Of a stretch of 64,000 nucleotides of DNA, positions 44,452-55,215 are shown in pieces. Origin of the DNA: Gardnerella massiliensis. Its GTDB lineage: Bacteria; Actinomycetota; Actinomycetes; Actinomycetales; Bifidobacteriaceae. Below the pieces are notes generated by a model. That model was not told the DNA's origin. It saw only the letters and a list, made by a program, of their open reading frames with translations, and did no database searches. A program made the position numbers and the translations under genes. Positions within the stretch are counted from its first letter, which is position 1. The number at the start of each line of letters is the position of its first letter. The stretch is taken from assembly GCF_003408845.1 (NCBI RefSeq), contig NZ_LRTV01000001.1, positions 547,484 through 611,483 on the forward strand, in the 5' to 3' direction.

Positions 44452-46284
44452 TTACGCAAGCAAAGCGTTTACTCGATCAGCGATGCGGCTTGCAGCTTCG
44501 TCAACTGGAACTGCTTCGACGTTGGAACCGTTGCGATCACGGATTTCAATCGTGCCATTGTTCACGGTGTCGCGTCCTGCAACTGCAATAATCGGCACGC
44601 CAACAAGCTCTGCATCTTTGAACTTTACGCCTGGAGAAACCTTTGGACGGTCGTCAAAGATTACTTCGATGCCCTGCTTGCTGAGTTCTTCAACAACCTT
44701 TTCAGCAGCGTCGAAAGCAACCTGATCCTTGCCGGTTGCAACAACGTGAACTTGAGCTGGAGCAATTGCCATTGGCCATGCGAGACCAGCGTCGTCGTGA
44801 TGCGTTTCCGCAAGGCAAGCGATTACGCGGCTCACGCCAATACCGTAGCAACCCATCCACACTGGCACAGCTTTACCGTTTTCGTTAAGAACGCTTAAGC
44901 CCAAAGCCTTGGAGTACTTTAAGCCGAGCTGGAACACCTGACCAATTTCCACGCCGCGCTCGAAACTAAGCGGTCCGGAACCGTCTGGGCTCATGTCGCC
45001 GTCGCGCACTTGAGCTGCCTCAACAACGCCGTCCGCCTCAAAATCGCGGCCGTAGACAGCATGGTACACGTGCTTTCCTTCTTCGTCGGCTCCTGTAATC
45101 CACTCACTGCCCTTTGCAACGTGAGCATCCATCAAGTAACGAACTGGGCAAGCAATTTTGCTGCCATCTTTGCGTGCCTGCGGACCGAGCACACGAGCGC
45201 CAATATAGCCCTTAACAAACTCAGGATGCGCCTTTAAATCATCCTCGGTTGCTTCTTCAATTTCTGCTGGAGCAAACTGAGCTTCAAGACGCTTCATATC
45301 TACCTGACGATCACCCGGAATACCAATAGCCACGATTTCGCGCCAAGGCTCCTCATGCTCGCCACCTTCAGCATCAGCCGGATGCTTAACAGCAATAATC
45401 AAGTTCTTCAAAGTATCGCTTGCTTGCCAATCGCGGCCGTCCTCTCGAGGATGCAAATCGTTAGAAACCTTAACCAAAGCCTCAATTGTCTTAGCGTCTG
45501 GAGTTTCGAGAGCTTCCATTGCTGGAGTTGCTGAGCAGTCCACGTCCGCAACTTCTGGAGTGGTTAAAGCCTCAACATTCCAAGCTTTTCCGGAAGGTGC
45601 GAGCGCAAAAGTATCCTCACCAATCGGCATAGGAGCAAGGAATTCTTCAGAATCAGAGCCACCCATAGGGCCGGAAACAGCGTGAACAATCACGTATTTA
45701 ATGCCCAAACGGTCGAAAATACGAGCGTAAGCAGCACGCTCCTCAACGTAAGCCGACTTCAAACCATCTTCGTCAATCGAGAACGAATAAGCATCCTGCA
45801 TAATAAACTCGCGTCCGCGGATAAGGCCTGCGCGAGGACGGAATTCGTCGCGATACTTCGTTTGAATCTGATACAAAGTAACAGGCAAATCCTTGTAAGA
45901 AGAATACATATCCTTAACAAGGAGCGTAAAAACTTCTTCATGCGTTGGAGCAAGAAGGTAGTCAGCCTCATGGCGATCCTTAAGGCGGAAAATGTTGTCG
46001 CCGTATTCTTCCCAACGGTTGGTAGCCTCGTAAGGCTCGCGCGGAAGAAGCGCCGGGAAGTGAACTTCCTGAGCACCGATGCCGTTAATTTCGTCGCGAA
46101 TAATTGCCTGAACTTTGTTCAAAACCTTAAGTCCGAGCGGAAGCCAGGTCCACACGCCTGGAGCGGATTTGCGAATATAGCCTGCGCGCTGCATAAGTTT
46201 TGCGGAAGTCACGTCCGCGTCTGCAGGATCCTCGCGCAGCGTACGAAGGAACAGCTGAGACATACGAAGTACATTGGAATTCAT
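44452..46284 (-). CDS. proS: Prolyl-tRNA synthetase (bacterial type)
   Basis: 610 residues. Class II motifs are visible: motif 1 region GYIRKSAPGVWTWLPLGLKVLNK, motif 2 KYRDEFRPRAGLIRGREFIMQDAYSF, and motif 3 CYGIGVSRVIACLAE. A central insertion corresponds to the editing domain. The C-terminal anticodon-binding domain ends in RIADRVNALLA. The open frame runs on to 46551 through a repeat array, giving a Cys/Phe-rich stretch with no homology to synthetases. The start at 46284 (MNSNVLRMSQLFLRTLREDP, with GGA seven bases before) matches the family. Confidence 0.95.
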   Translation of the reverse strand: MNSNVLRMSQLFLRTLREDPADADVTSAKLMQRAGYIRKSAPGVWTWLPLGLKVLNKVQAIIRDEINGIGAQEVHFPALLPREPYEATNRWEEYGDNIFRLKDRHEADYLLAPTHEEVFTLLVKDMYSSYKDLPVTLYQIQTKYRDEFRPRAGLIRGREFIMQDAYSFSIDEDGLKSAYVEERAAYARIFDRLGIKYVIVHAVSGPMGGSDSEEFLAPMPIGEDTFALAPSGKAWNVEALTTPEVADVDCSATPAMEALETPDAKTIEALVKVSNDLHPREDGRDWQASDTLKNLIIAVKHPADAEGGEHEEPWREIVAIGIPGDRQVDMKRLEAQFAPAEIEEATEDDLKAHPEFVKGYIGARVLGPQARKDGSKIACPVRYLMDAHVAKGSEWITGADEEGKHVYHAVYGRDFEADGVVEAAQVRDGDMSPDGSGPLSFERGVEIGQVFQLGLKYSKALGLSVLNENGKAVPVWMGCYGIGVSRVIACLAETHHDDAGLAWPMAIAPAQVHVVATGKDQVAFDAAEKVVEELSKQGIEVIFDDRPKVSPGVKFKDAELVGVPIIAVAGRDTVNNGTIEIRDRNGSNVEAVPVDEAASRIADRVNALLA

Positions 46285-46344
46285 GCGTTCCAATCTATTT
46301 GTGCATGAGGACATAAACATTTGTTTACGCGCATCAACAAATAA

Positions 46345-46552
46345 GCCAAAACAACAACAAATGCTGGAGTTTTTCCGGCAAATGTTCCAAAAACCAGCCA
46401 AAACAACAACAAACGCCGGAAAATCTCCCGCAAATGTTCCAAACACCAGCCAAAACAGCAACAAACGCCGGAGTTTTTCCGGCAAATGTTCCAAAAAAAG
46501 GCCAAAACAACAACAAACGCCGGAGAAAAATCTCCGGAGAATGTTCCACAAA
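46345..46552. repeat. Hairpin array D upstream of proS
   Basis: AAATGTTCC recurs at 46380, 46432, 46484 and (as GAATGTTCC) 46539, spaced 52, 52 and 55. Each unit contains CCAAAACARCAACAAACGCCGG and a GCCGGA/TCCGGC or CCGGAGA/TCTCCGG hairpin. It lies between the helicase gene and proS. The minus-strand frame is open through the whole array, which creates a false N-terminal extension of proS. Confidence 0.88.
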
Positions 46553-46560
46553 AAATCGCA

Positions 46561-48033
46561 CTAAAACTCGTCGTCGAAAGAAAATTCGTCCTCTTCGCTA
46601 CTACCGCTGCCAACGCTGCTACCGCTGGCAAAAATATCGAACTCCTGCTGATCCGCAGAATCGGCTTCCGCAGTATTCGTTACGAAAGCAGCTGCTCCGT
46701 CGTCAGCAAGCAGCTCACTCGCACGCTTTGAAGCCTCACGCAAGGATCCGTCAAGCAGCACAGCGTCAGCAGAAACACTAAACGCGCGATCGTTAATACC
46801 CTCTAAGTAAAGCCCGCCCAAATTTTCCACGCGCGAAAGCGCCACATATCCCATTCCGGGAGCGAAAGTCCTACGCAAATCCATTACCGCAGCATCGAGC
46901 GTCATACCTTGCGACTTATGAATCGTAATTCCCCACGCGCACCTAAGCGGCACTTGATTCACGCTTGCAAGCACCGTTTCGCCGTCCGTCATTTCCCAAG
47001 CAGCCGGCTTAAGAGTCACAATATTGCCGTTTTCAAACTCAACAATCGGCCAGCCGCCCTTAGATTCAGGAGCAAAACGCAACACGCGTCCAACCGAACC
47101 GTTCACATACTGCCGATCTTGGTCGTTACGCAACGCCATCACAGCAGCTCCGGCCTTCAAAACTAAACGTTCCGGAGCGAGCATATTCTTCTTTAAGCGT
47201 TCAACAAGATTTTTAGGCCCGGCTTCCGTTGCTACAAACTCGTGAGATTCAGCGTCTATTGCCGCAAGTTTAGTATTATTCAGGCCGTCAGCCTGCGAGT
47301 TAGTAGGGAAAAGATGCACCGCAACTTCGTCGTCTTGAGGATATTCGCCAAGCCTGCCAGCAAGCACTTGCTTATCGTCTTCACTTACGCAACCGCAACG
47401 AATATCCGTTAAAACGTCAAGTAACTTGCCGTCGTCCTGACGATGTTGCTCTGTCAAATAGCACACAACAGGCTTCAACGCGTCCCACGCAAAGGATTCC
47501 GTAATATAGCCTTCCGGATTTTTGCCGGCGGCAGCATACTTTTCGCGCGACTCAATAAACTCAGGGCTTGGTTCGAACACGTCCCGATTTCGCATAGAAG
47601 TGCTAACCGGCGGCAGTTGGAAGAAGTCACCTGAAATAACTACTTGAAGTCCACCGAAAGGCGCTGGATTTTTGCGCACCTTCCGGCACACTTCGTCAAC
47701 CATGTCAAAAAGCCACGCGTGAATCATGGAAACTTCGTCCAGCACGAGCACGTCCGTAGCTTTTATGCGCTTTCCTCGCCGCGATCGAATAGTTTTCAGC
47801 AGGCTTGCGGTAAGTGCATTTGCCACCCCGGTTCCGCTCCATGAGTGAATGGTTTGACCGTTCAAATGAGTTGCCGCAATGCCTGTAGAAGCAGTTACTG
47901 CCACGCTTAAACCGTCTTTTCGCATTGCGCGAATAGCTTCGTTTAATACATAAGTTTTGCCGGAACCCGGGGCGCCGGTGATGAACGCGCTTGAGCCGGC
48001 GGCAATTATTGATAGGGCTTCGGATTGTTTCAT
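46561..48033 (-). CDS. PIF1/RecD2-like SF1B helicase
   Basis: 490 residues. Motifs are Walker A FITGAPGSGKTYVLNEAI, motif Ia TASTGIAATHLNGQTIHSW, DEXX-type VLVLDEVSMI, motif III QVVISGDFFQLPPV, and C-terminal ITIHKSQGMTLDAAVMDL plus GYVALSRVENLGGL. This set defines the PIF1-like family, predicted to unwind DNA 5' to 3' and resolve G-quadruplex or stalled-fork structures. The acidic Ser-rich tail (SGSSEEDEFSFDDEF) may bind partners. It sits between orn and proS. Confidence 0.9.
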   Translation of the reverse strand: MKQSEALSIIAAGSSAFITGAPGSGKTYVLNEAIRAMRKDGLSVAVTASTGIAATHLNGQTIHSWSGTGVANALTASLLKTIRSRRGKRIKATDVLVLDEVSMIHAWLFDMVDEVCRKVRKNPAPFGGLQVVISGDFFQLPPVSTSMRNRDVFEPSPEFIESREKYAAAGKNPEGYITESFAWDALKPVVCYLTEQHRQDDGKLLDVLTDIRCGCVSEDDKQVLAGRLGEYPQDDEVAVHLFPTNSQADGLNNTKLAAIDAESHEFVATEAGPKNLVERLKKNMLAPERLVLKAGAAVMALRNDQDRQYVNGSVGRVLRFAPESKGGWPIVEFENGNIVTLKPAAWEMTDGETVLASVNQVPLRCAWGITIHKSQGMTLDAAVMDLRRTFAPGMGYVALSRVENLGGLYLEGINDRAFSVSADAVLLDGSLREASKRASELLADDGAAAFVTNTAEADSADQQEFDIFASGSSVGSGSSEEDEFSFDDEF

Positions 48034-48054
48034 TGGCAGTACCTTGTGCTGTTT

Positions 48055-48762
48055 TTAGTAGTCGCGCTTTTCTGCGGAATTTACGTCCTCTAACGCTTCT
48101 CCACGACGCTCGTAGTCGCGAAGTAAGCTCGTACTTTCAATATGCTGCGCACCCGCCTTTGCCTGTGCCTCGCTTGGTCCTGGAGCTGGCACGAACATCA
48201 TACCGCGGTAGTAACGAAGCTCATCAATCGACTCAATAATATCCGCGAGCGCGCGGTGACCACCGTGTTTTGCCGGCTTATTGCGGTAAACGTCCGGGTA
48301 CAGTCTGCGCGAAATCTCCTTCAACGTGCTCACGTCGATTACGCGGTAGTGCAGGTTTGCCATTAAATCTGGCATGTAACGGTCGAGGAACTTTTTGTCG
48401 GAACCAACTGAGTTTCCAGCAAGATGCGCTTTTCCGCGAGCTGGCAGGAAGCGCTTTACGTACTCAACTACCTGCTTTTGCGCTTCTTCCAAAGGTAAAC
48501 CGTTCTTATTCCACTCGTCAACAAGTCCGGAAGAAGTGTGCATATTGCGCACAAAATCGTTCATGTGAGCCACAGCAGCTTCGCTTGGCTTAATCACTAA
48601 ATCAATGCCGTCGTCAAGAACTTTCAGATTAAAGTCGGTTGGAACTACAGATACTTCGCATAATTCGTCGTGGAAAATATCGAGGCCTGTCATTTCGCAA
48701 TCAATCCAAATTAAGCGCGATTCTTCCGGCGTAAACGTAAGATCTTCCTTAGCTTCAGCCAT
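48055..48762 (-). CDS. orn: Oligoribonuclease
   Basis: This DEDDh 3'-5' exonuclease degrades short RNA oligonucleotides, including linear di-nucleotides from cyclic-di-GMP breakdown. 235 residues, slightly longer than usual at the C-terminus. Active-site motifs are [12 protein letters not shown] (ExoI), [19 protein letters not shown] (ExoII) and [14 protein letters not shown] (ExoIII His/Asp). It is 22 bases upstream of the PIF1-like helicase gene, suggesting co-transcription. Confidence 0.95.
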   Translation of the reverse strand: MAEAKEDLTFTPEESRLIWIDCEMTGLDIFHDELCEVSVVPTDFNLKVLDDGIDLVIKPSEAAVAHMNDFVRNMHTSSGLVDEWNKNGLPLEEAQKQVVEYVKRFLPARGKAHLAGNSVGSDKKFLDRYMPDLMANLHYRVIDVSTLKEISRRLYPDVYRNKPAKHGGHRALADIIESIDELRYYRGMMFVPAPGPSEAQAKAGAQHIESTSLLRDYERRGEALEDVNSAEKRDY

Positions 48763-48827
48763 TTTCGTTCCTTTCCTAATATTTTTTCGAACCCATCAGC
48801 CTACATCTTCGTACAGACGAGGCGCGT

Positions 48828-48888
48828 ATTAAAAACGACGAAAAGCTGGCAAGTTGTAGGTAACTTGCGTAACTTTTCGCCGTTTAAG
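48828..48888 (-). terminator. Terminator of guaB
   Basis: On the minus strand AAACGGCGAAAAG and CAAGTT pair with AACTTG and CTTTTCGTCGTTT across 48833-48885, and the stem runs into TTTTTAAT. It lies between the guaB stop and the orn start. Confidence 0.8.
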
Positions 48889-48932
48889 ATAGTTGCGATT
48901 TATACGCGACTTATACGCGACTTATACGCAAT

Positions 48933-50537
<1,605 letters not shown>

Positions 50538-50571
50538 TTAATTGCGTTGCTCTAGATTCACAAATATTCGT

Positions 50572-50699
50572 GTGGTGAGATTTGAGATTTTTCGCACTTA
50601 ACTCGGACGCTTGTGCTTGTAAAGAAACTAACGGAATCTCGCCAAAAAGCGACAGTTACTATACAAGCGTGTAAAGAAAATGTTGAAAACTCGCGCCAC
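50572..50699. mobile_element. Short MITE-like element with terminal inverted repeats
   Basis: It starts GTGGTGAGATTTGAG and ends CTCGCGCCAC, matching the ends of the 406-bp element at 43966. The left part (GAGATTTGAGATTTTTCGCA) is the same leader as in the copies at 24580 and 43966. The interior holds one diverged unit of the array C family (AACGGAATCTCGCC then AAAAAGCGACAG). It lies between the TagO-type gene and guaB. Confidence 0.6.
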
Positions 50700-50726
50700 A
50701 CCAAGAAAAACAAAATTACGCAGTTG

Positions 50727-51830
50727 CTACGAATTGCGAAGCTCGGGCAGACGACGGCGCAAGTACGGCAGCATTGTGAGCACAGTAAGCAGCGCAGCAG
50801 CAACAATCATGCCAATCAAAACGTACATAGCCTTAAAGAACAGAATCATAATAGAGCCAAACGCAATCAGCGCCGCCCATCCCCATAAAATCAGCACCGC
50901 ACCTTGCACGGAATGTCCGATGCGCAGCATGCGGTGATGCAAGTGCATGCGGTCCGGGTGCATTGGCGACTGACCTTTGGCAACGCGCCGCGTAATCGCC
51001 AGGCACATATCGAGAACCGGCAGGAACAGCACCAAAATCGGCAGCAGAATCGGCATAAACACAGGCAAATAAATGCTGGTGTGCACGGCAGAAGGATCCA
51101 AATGGCCGGTCATAATAATTGACGCGCACGTAATCAAGTAGCCGATTAGCATGGAGCCGGAGTCGCCCATAAAAAGTTTCGCAGGATGCCAATTGTGCAA
51201 AATAAAGCCGACGCACATTCCCACCATTGCAACGTCTATAAGCGTTGCCATTGATGCGTAGGATGGCGACGTGCGCGCGAGCATGTAGGAGTAGGTTGCG
51301 AAGGCGATGCCGCCGATTGCTACGATTCCGGAAGCGAGGCCGTCGAGTCCGTCCACGAAATTTACTGCGTTAATTGATGCCACGATAAGTATGGCGGTTA
51401 TGGCGATTGACACGCTTGGCGAGGCCGTTACGAGGGAGCCGAGCGGCAAAGTTACGATTTGCAGCCCTCCCCACGCAACGAACACGGCTATAAGCAGCTG
51501 GCCGGCGAGTTTAAGCATCCAGTCTAAATCCCAAATATCGTCGCATACCCCAAGCAGGCATATCATGACTGCTCCGGCGAGCACCACCCACGGCTGGTGA
51601 GTTCCAGCAAAAAGCCCGGAAATAAAGGGCATTGAGCTTGCGAAAGCCATGGCGACTGCGAAACCAAAAAGCATACCCACCCCGCCCATTCGTGGAGTAG
51701 GAATCGTGTGCACGTCGCGCGCGCGAACTTTGCCGACGGCTCCCACTTGAATCGCAAGATGGCGCACAAGCGGCGTAATCAGCCACGTTGCTCCACCTGC
51801 AATTGCGGCGATAAATAGGTATACCCTCAT
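50727..51830 (-). CDS. TagO/WecA-type undecaprenyl-phosphate GlcNAc-1-phosphate transferase
   Basis: This integral membrane enzyme of the MraY superfamily attaches a sugar phosphate to undecaprenyl phosphate to start a wall polysaccharide or teichoic-acid-like polymer. 367 residues and about ten helices. Motifs are HTIPTPRMGGVGMLFG, CLLGVCDDIWDLD (aspartates for metal), VNFVDGLDGLASGI and MHPDRMHLHHRML (the histidine-rich loop typical of the WecA branch rather than MraY). The C-terminal RRRLPELRNS is basic. It follows the threonylcarbamoyl-AMP synthase gene. Confidence 0.9.
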   Translation of the reverse strand: MRVYLFIAAIAGGATWLITPLVRHLAIQVGAVGKVRARDVHTIPTPRMGGVGMLFGFAVAMAFASSMPFISGLFAGTHQPWVVLAGAVMICLLGVCDDIWDLDWMLKLAGQLLIAVFVAWGGLQIVTLPLGSLVTASPSVSIAITAILIVASINAVNFVDGLDGLASGIVAIGGIAFATYSYMLARTSPSYASMATLIDVAMVGMCVGFILHNWHPAKLFMGDSGSMLIGYLITCASIIMTGHLDPSAVHTSIYLPVFMPILLPILVLFLPVLDMCLAITRRVAKGQSPMHPDRMHLHHRMLRIGHSVQGAVLILWGWAALIAFGSIMILFFKAMYVLIGMIVAAALLTVLTMLPYLRRRLPELRNS

Positions 51831-51947
51831 CGGCTATGTCTTTCTGCTATTTTGATATTCGCTTGACTTTATTTGATTGTATCGATTTGACGGTACCGCA
51901 AAATTAGTAAATTATTTTCGCTACTTTCGCAACTTTCGCTACTTTCG

Positions 51948-52640
51948 TTACTTTCGCAAAGCCTCGCGGATTTCACCTTCCGAAATCACGCCTTCACGCA
52001 AAATCACGATGCCGTCTTCGTCGTTTGAATCCGCGCCAACTACCGTGCTTGCCACATGCGAGCGAGTTGGCCCCGCGTTCAAATACAGCGGAATTTCGTT
52101 GCCGAAAGCCGCAAACGCTTCTTCCACGCTGTCTGCACTTTCGTTACCACTGCGATTCGCGCTAGAAGCAGCCAAAGGGCCGGTAACGCGCAAAATTTGC
52201 ATTAATTCCGGGCAATCCGGCACACGCACGCCTTGAGTTGCTTCAGTTTCTTGAGTTTGCGCATCAGTTTGCGCATCGTTTTGCGCATCGTTTTCATTCA
52301 TTTTGCACAGCGTTGCAAGATTTGAAGCAATCGAACCTTTTTTCGCGCGCGCAATCGGAGAATATCCGCCCGGAAGGAACTTTTTAGCTAAAATATCCAG
52401 CGGAGACGGCAAATACAGCCCAAGTTTTTCTAAGTCCCCCACTCCGCTCATTAAAATTTGCAGCGCCTTTGTGCGCGGCCTGCGCTTAAGTTCGTAAATT
52501 TTGGCAACCGCGGCTTCATTGAACGGGTCGCAAGCCACGCCGTAAACGGTGTCGGTCGGCACTACGATTACGCCGCCTTCGTTAATAATTTGCGCTGCCA
52601 TTTGCAGTGATTCTTCGCTAATATTGCAAATTTTGCTCAT
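51948..52640 (-). CDS. L-threonylcarbamoyladenylate synthase (Sua5/YrdC family)
   Basis: It makes threonylcarbamoyl-AMP for the t6A modification of ANN-reading tRNAs. 230 residues, YrdC domain only. Motifs are INEGGVIVVPTDTVYGVACD, YELKRRPRTKALQILM and the basic PGGYSPIARAKKGSIA, then ASSANRSGNES. An insertion NENDAQNDAQTDAQTQETEA encoded by 12-bp tandem repeats (52254-52297) splits the domain near residue 115. It overlaps prmC by 23 bases; its start has AGAGG inside prmC. Short CGCTACTTT repeats follow its stop (51915-51950). Confidence 0.9.
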   Translation of the reverse strand: MSKICNISEESLQMAAQIINEGGVIVVPTDTVYGVACDPFNEAAVAKIYELKRRPRTKALQILMSGVGDLEKLGLYLPSPLDILAKKFLPGGYSPIARAKKGSIASNLATLCKMNENDAQNDAQTDAQTQETEATQGVRVPDCPELMQILRVTGPLAASSANRSGNESADSVEEAFAAFGNEIPLYLNAGPTRSHVASTVVGADSNDEDGIVILREGVISEGEIREALRK

Positions 52641-53553
52641 TTTTTGCCTCTTTTTCGCATATTACAAATCTTGCTCTGTTTGTTAAATCGTTTTTGACTT
52701 TTGCGCTGATAAATCCTATGTTTTTTGCATAATCTGCAAGCGCCTCACCTTGCGAAATATCGTGCTCCATCACCATCGCTCCCCCGCAACGAAGCAGCGC
52801 AAAAGCCGCGCGCATAATTTGCTCCGGAATACGCAAGCCGTCCACAGAACCGCCGTACAACGCAACCGGCGGATCGTATTCTCGCACCTCAACCTGTTCC
52901 GGCACCTGATTTTCCGGCACGTATGGAGGATTCGTGATTACTAAGTCTACTTTGCCGCAAATTTGCGCGAGTTCCGGCGTTAAATCCGAAATATGCGCTT
53001 TGGTTGCGTCTGCAAGCACAGCGTGATAGCGACTGGGAATCTGCAGATTTTCCTGCTTTTTTGCAGTTTCTTCAAAATTTTTTCGCAAATATTGGAAGGC
53101 TTCGGGAGATTTTTCTACAGCCCACACTTGCGCGTCCGCAACTTCCGTCACCACCGACAATCCAATCGCTCCCGAACCTGCGCATAAATCAACTACCGTG
53201 GGCTTGCTAATACCAGATTCTCGCAACCAATCCAATCCAGCTTCAACAACAACTTCTGTTTCGAGCCGCGGCACAAAAACGCCTTTTCCAACCTGCAAAT
53301 CCAAGTAGCGAAAAGGCGCGCGACCAACAATATGCTGCAACGGCTCTCTTGAAGCACGCCTAGTTACAAAATCACTATATTTGCCAGCATAATCAGGCGA
53401 AAAATCACCTAAATCGCCAAGTATTAGCGCCTTGTTCAGCTCAGCTAAGCTCACGCCGCACGCCTTAGCCAGCAGCAAACGCGCGTCGTATTCCGCCGAC
53501 TCCACGCCTGCTTTACGAAGACGCGCAATAGCATTTTGCAAAAGTTCGCGCAT
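52618..53553 (-). CDS. prmC: Release-factor glutamine methyltransferase PrmC
   Basis: It methylates the glutamine of the GGQ motif in RF1 and RF2. 311 residues. The N-terminal helical domain is followed by the SAM-binding VVDLCAGSGAIGLSV and the hallmark VITNPPYVPEN. The pairing with prfA directly upstream is the classic arrangement. A 13-bp repeat array separates the two genes, and no clear Shine-Dalgarno is seen before the ATG at 53553. Confidence 0.95.
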   Translation of the reverse strand: MRELLQNAIARLRKAGVESAEYDARLLLAKACGVSLAELNKALILGDLGDFSPDYAGKYSDFVTRRASREPLQHIVGRAPFRYLDLQVGKGVFVPRLETEVVVEAGLDWLRESGISKPTVVDLCAGSGAIGLSVVTEVADAQVWAVEKSPEAFQYLRKNFEETAKKQENLQIPSRYHAVLADATKAHISDLTPELAQICGKVDLVITNPPYVPENQVPEQVEVREYDPPVALYGGSVDGLRIPEQIMRAAFALLRCGGAMVMEHDISQGEALADYAKNIGFISAKVKNDLTNRARFVICEKEAKNEQNLQY

Positions 53554-53587
53554 TTTAAGAACCGTTTGGAAATTTTATTTAGTTTAC

Positions 53588-53678
53588 TTAACTTACTTAC
53601 TTAACTTACTTACTTAACTTACTTACTTAAGTTACTTACTTAAGTTACTTACTTAAGTTACTTACTTAACGTACTTGG
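53588..53678. repeat. 13-bp tandem repeat between prfA and prmC
   Basis: Six clean copies of TTAACTTACTTAC or TTAAGTTACTTAC (53588-53665) are followed by one degenerate copy. The period matches the unrelated-sequence repeat at 30102-30191. It occupies almost the whole gap between the prfA stop (53683) and the prmC start (53553). Confidence 0.95.
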
Positions 53679-53682
53679 CTAC

Positions 53683-54780
53683 TTACTTGGCTTGCGCTAA
53701 GCGGTCGGCTTCATCTGCTTGAATATCGCTGTCGATAACCGGCTGCAAGTCGCCGTTAAGCACCTGGTCAAGATTGTAAGCTTTGTAGTTCGTGCGATGA
53801 TCCACAATACGATTTTCTGGGAAATTGTACGTGCGGATTCGCTCAGAGCGGTCGAGAGAACGCACCTGCGAGTGGCGCATATCCGCCGCCTCCTGAGCCT
53901 CCTGCTCGTGCTTCATGGCAAGCAAACGCGACTTTAACACGCGAAGTGCTGCCGCACGGTTTTGAATCTGCGACTTTTCGTCTTGCATGCTCACCACAAT
54001 GCCGGTTGGAATATGCGTCATGCGAACTGCGGAATAAGTAGTGTTCACGGACTGTCCGCCAGGGCCGGAGCTCATGAAAATGTCGATTTTCAGATCTTTT
54101 GGATCGATTTCGATTTCGTCGTCATCTTCGTCTGCTTCTGGGAACACGATTACGCCGGCTGCGGAAGTTTGTATGCGCCCCTGCGATTCCGTAACTGGGA
54201 TGCGCTGCACGCGGTGAACTCCACCCTCATACTTCATGCTTGCCCACACGCCGTCTTCTGGAGCAGGCGTGCCTTTTGCACGAATCGCAAGCTGCACGTC
54301 TTTTACGCCGCCAAGTTCAGTTGAATTTTCGCTTTGGATTACGGTAGTCCAGCCGCGCTTTTCTGCGTAGCGCATGTACATACGCAATAGATCGCCAGCA
54401 AATAGAGCCGCTTCCTCGCCGCCCGTGCCAGCTTTAATTTCCATAATCATATCGCGCGCGTCGTCCGGATCCCTAGGGATCAGTGCCGTGCGAAGCTTTT
54501 CTTTTGCTGCTGGAAGTTGCGCTTCTAAACGCTTAGCTTCTTCAGCGAAATCTGGGTCGTCGCTTGCCATTTCGTTTGCTGCTTCGAAGTCGTCGCAAAG
54601 CTGCTTGTAGTTGAGGTAAGCGTTTACGATTGAGCCGAGTTCTGCGTGCCTACGGCCGAGTTTGCGAATGGCGTCCGGATTTGACGCAACTTCCGGGCTT
54701 CCCATACGACTTTCAATATCGCGGTATTCTTCTAACGCGGTAACTGCTGCCGGGAATTGTTCCTCTACTGACTCAGCCAT
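53683..54780 (-). CDS. prfA: Peptide chain release factor 1
   Basis: It recognises UAG and UAA. 365 residues from the ATG at 54780 (AAGGA five bases upstream; another ATG lies one codon before, and the frame opens to 54819). The catalytic loop is [21 protein letters not shown]. The recognition region around [20 protein letters not shown] is typical of RF1. The C-terminal [20 protein letters not shown] is diagnostic. It is upstream of prmC and downstream of rpmE. Confidence 0.96.
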   Translation of the reverse strand: MAESVEEQFPAAVTALEEYRDIESRMGSPEVASNPDAIRKLGRRHAELGSIVNAYLNYKQLCDDFEAANEMASDDPDFAEEAKRLEAQLPAAKEKLRTALIPRDPDDARDMIMEIKAGTGGEEAALFAGDLLRMYMRYAEKRGWTTVIQSENSTELGGVKDVQLAIRAKGTPAPEDGVWASMKYEGGVHRVQRIPVTESQGRIQTSAAGVIVFPEADEDDDEIEIDPKDLKIDIFMSSGPGGQSVNTTYSAVRMTHIPTGIVVSMQDEKSQIQNRAAALRVLKSRLLAMKHEQEAQEAADMRHSQVRSLDRSERIRTYNFPENRIVDHRTNYKAYNLDQVLNGDLQPVIDSDIQADEADRLAQAK

Positions 54781-54815
54781 CATATTCCTTAAGTTGAAAG
54801 TATTTAATTGAGCAC

Positions 54816-54865
54816 ACAAAACGCCAGCCCCGATTCCGCGAGTTACACGAAAGCAGGGCTGGCGT
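54816..54865 (-). terminator. Terminator of rpmE
   Basis: ACGCCAGCCC (54821-54830) pairs perfectly with GGGCTGGCGT (54856-54865), with partial pairing inside the loop. On the minus strand the stem is followed by TTTTGTG. It lies between rpmE and prfA, so it may limit readthrough into prfA. Confidence 0.8.
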
Positions 54866-54873
54866 CACAAAAG

Positions 54874-55086
54874 CTACTTAGTCTTCTTACCGTAGCGCTT
54901 CTCGAAGCGAGCCACGCGGCCGCCGGTGTCGAGAATCTTCTGCTTGCCGGTATAGAATGGGTGGCACTTTGAGCACACGTCAACCGTCATGTGATCTCCA
55001 TCAGCGGTGGAACGGGTTACAAAAGTGTCTCCGCAAGAGCAGGTAACCTGCACTGCGTGATAGTCGGGATGAATACCCTGCTTCAT
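54874..55086 (-). CDS. rpmE: 50S ribosomal protein L31
   Basis: 70 residues from the ATG at 55086, which has GGAGA six bases upstream; the longer frame to 55173 is not supported. [20 protein letters not shown] is the typical N-terminus. Four cysteines (CSCG and CSKC) form the zinc-binding version, so this is the zinc-containing L31 rather than the zinc-free paralogue. The C-terminus [14 protein letters not shown] is canonical. Confidence 0.96.
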   Translation of the reverse strand: MKQGIHPDYHAVQVTCSCGDTFVTRSTADGDHMTVDVCSKCHPFYTGKQKILDTGGRVARFEKRYGKKTK

Positions 55087-55215
55087 AATGTCTCCTATGG
55101 AATTCGGGCGACCCGGGTCGCAAAGCCCCAATAGCTTAGCGTGAACCGGAACCTTTGCGATTCTAGTCACCACCCTCGACTCACGTCGATTAGCTTTCTC
55201 GGTTAGCTTTCTCGA

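Noticed and set aside
46285-46551. N-terminal extension of ProS read from the long open frame
   Set aside because: The extension is entirely encoded by array D repeats, has no resemblance to synthetases, and a family-consistent ATG with GGA upstream exists at 46284.
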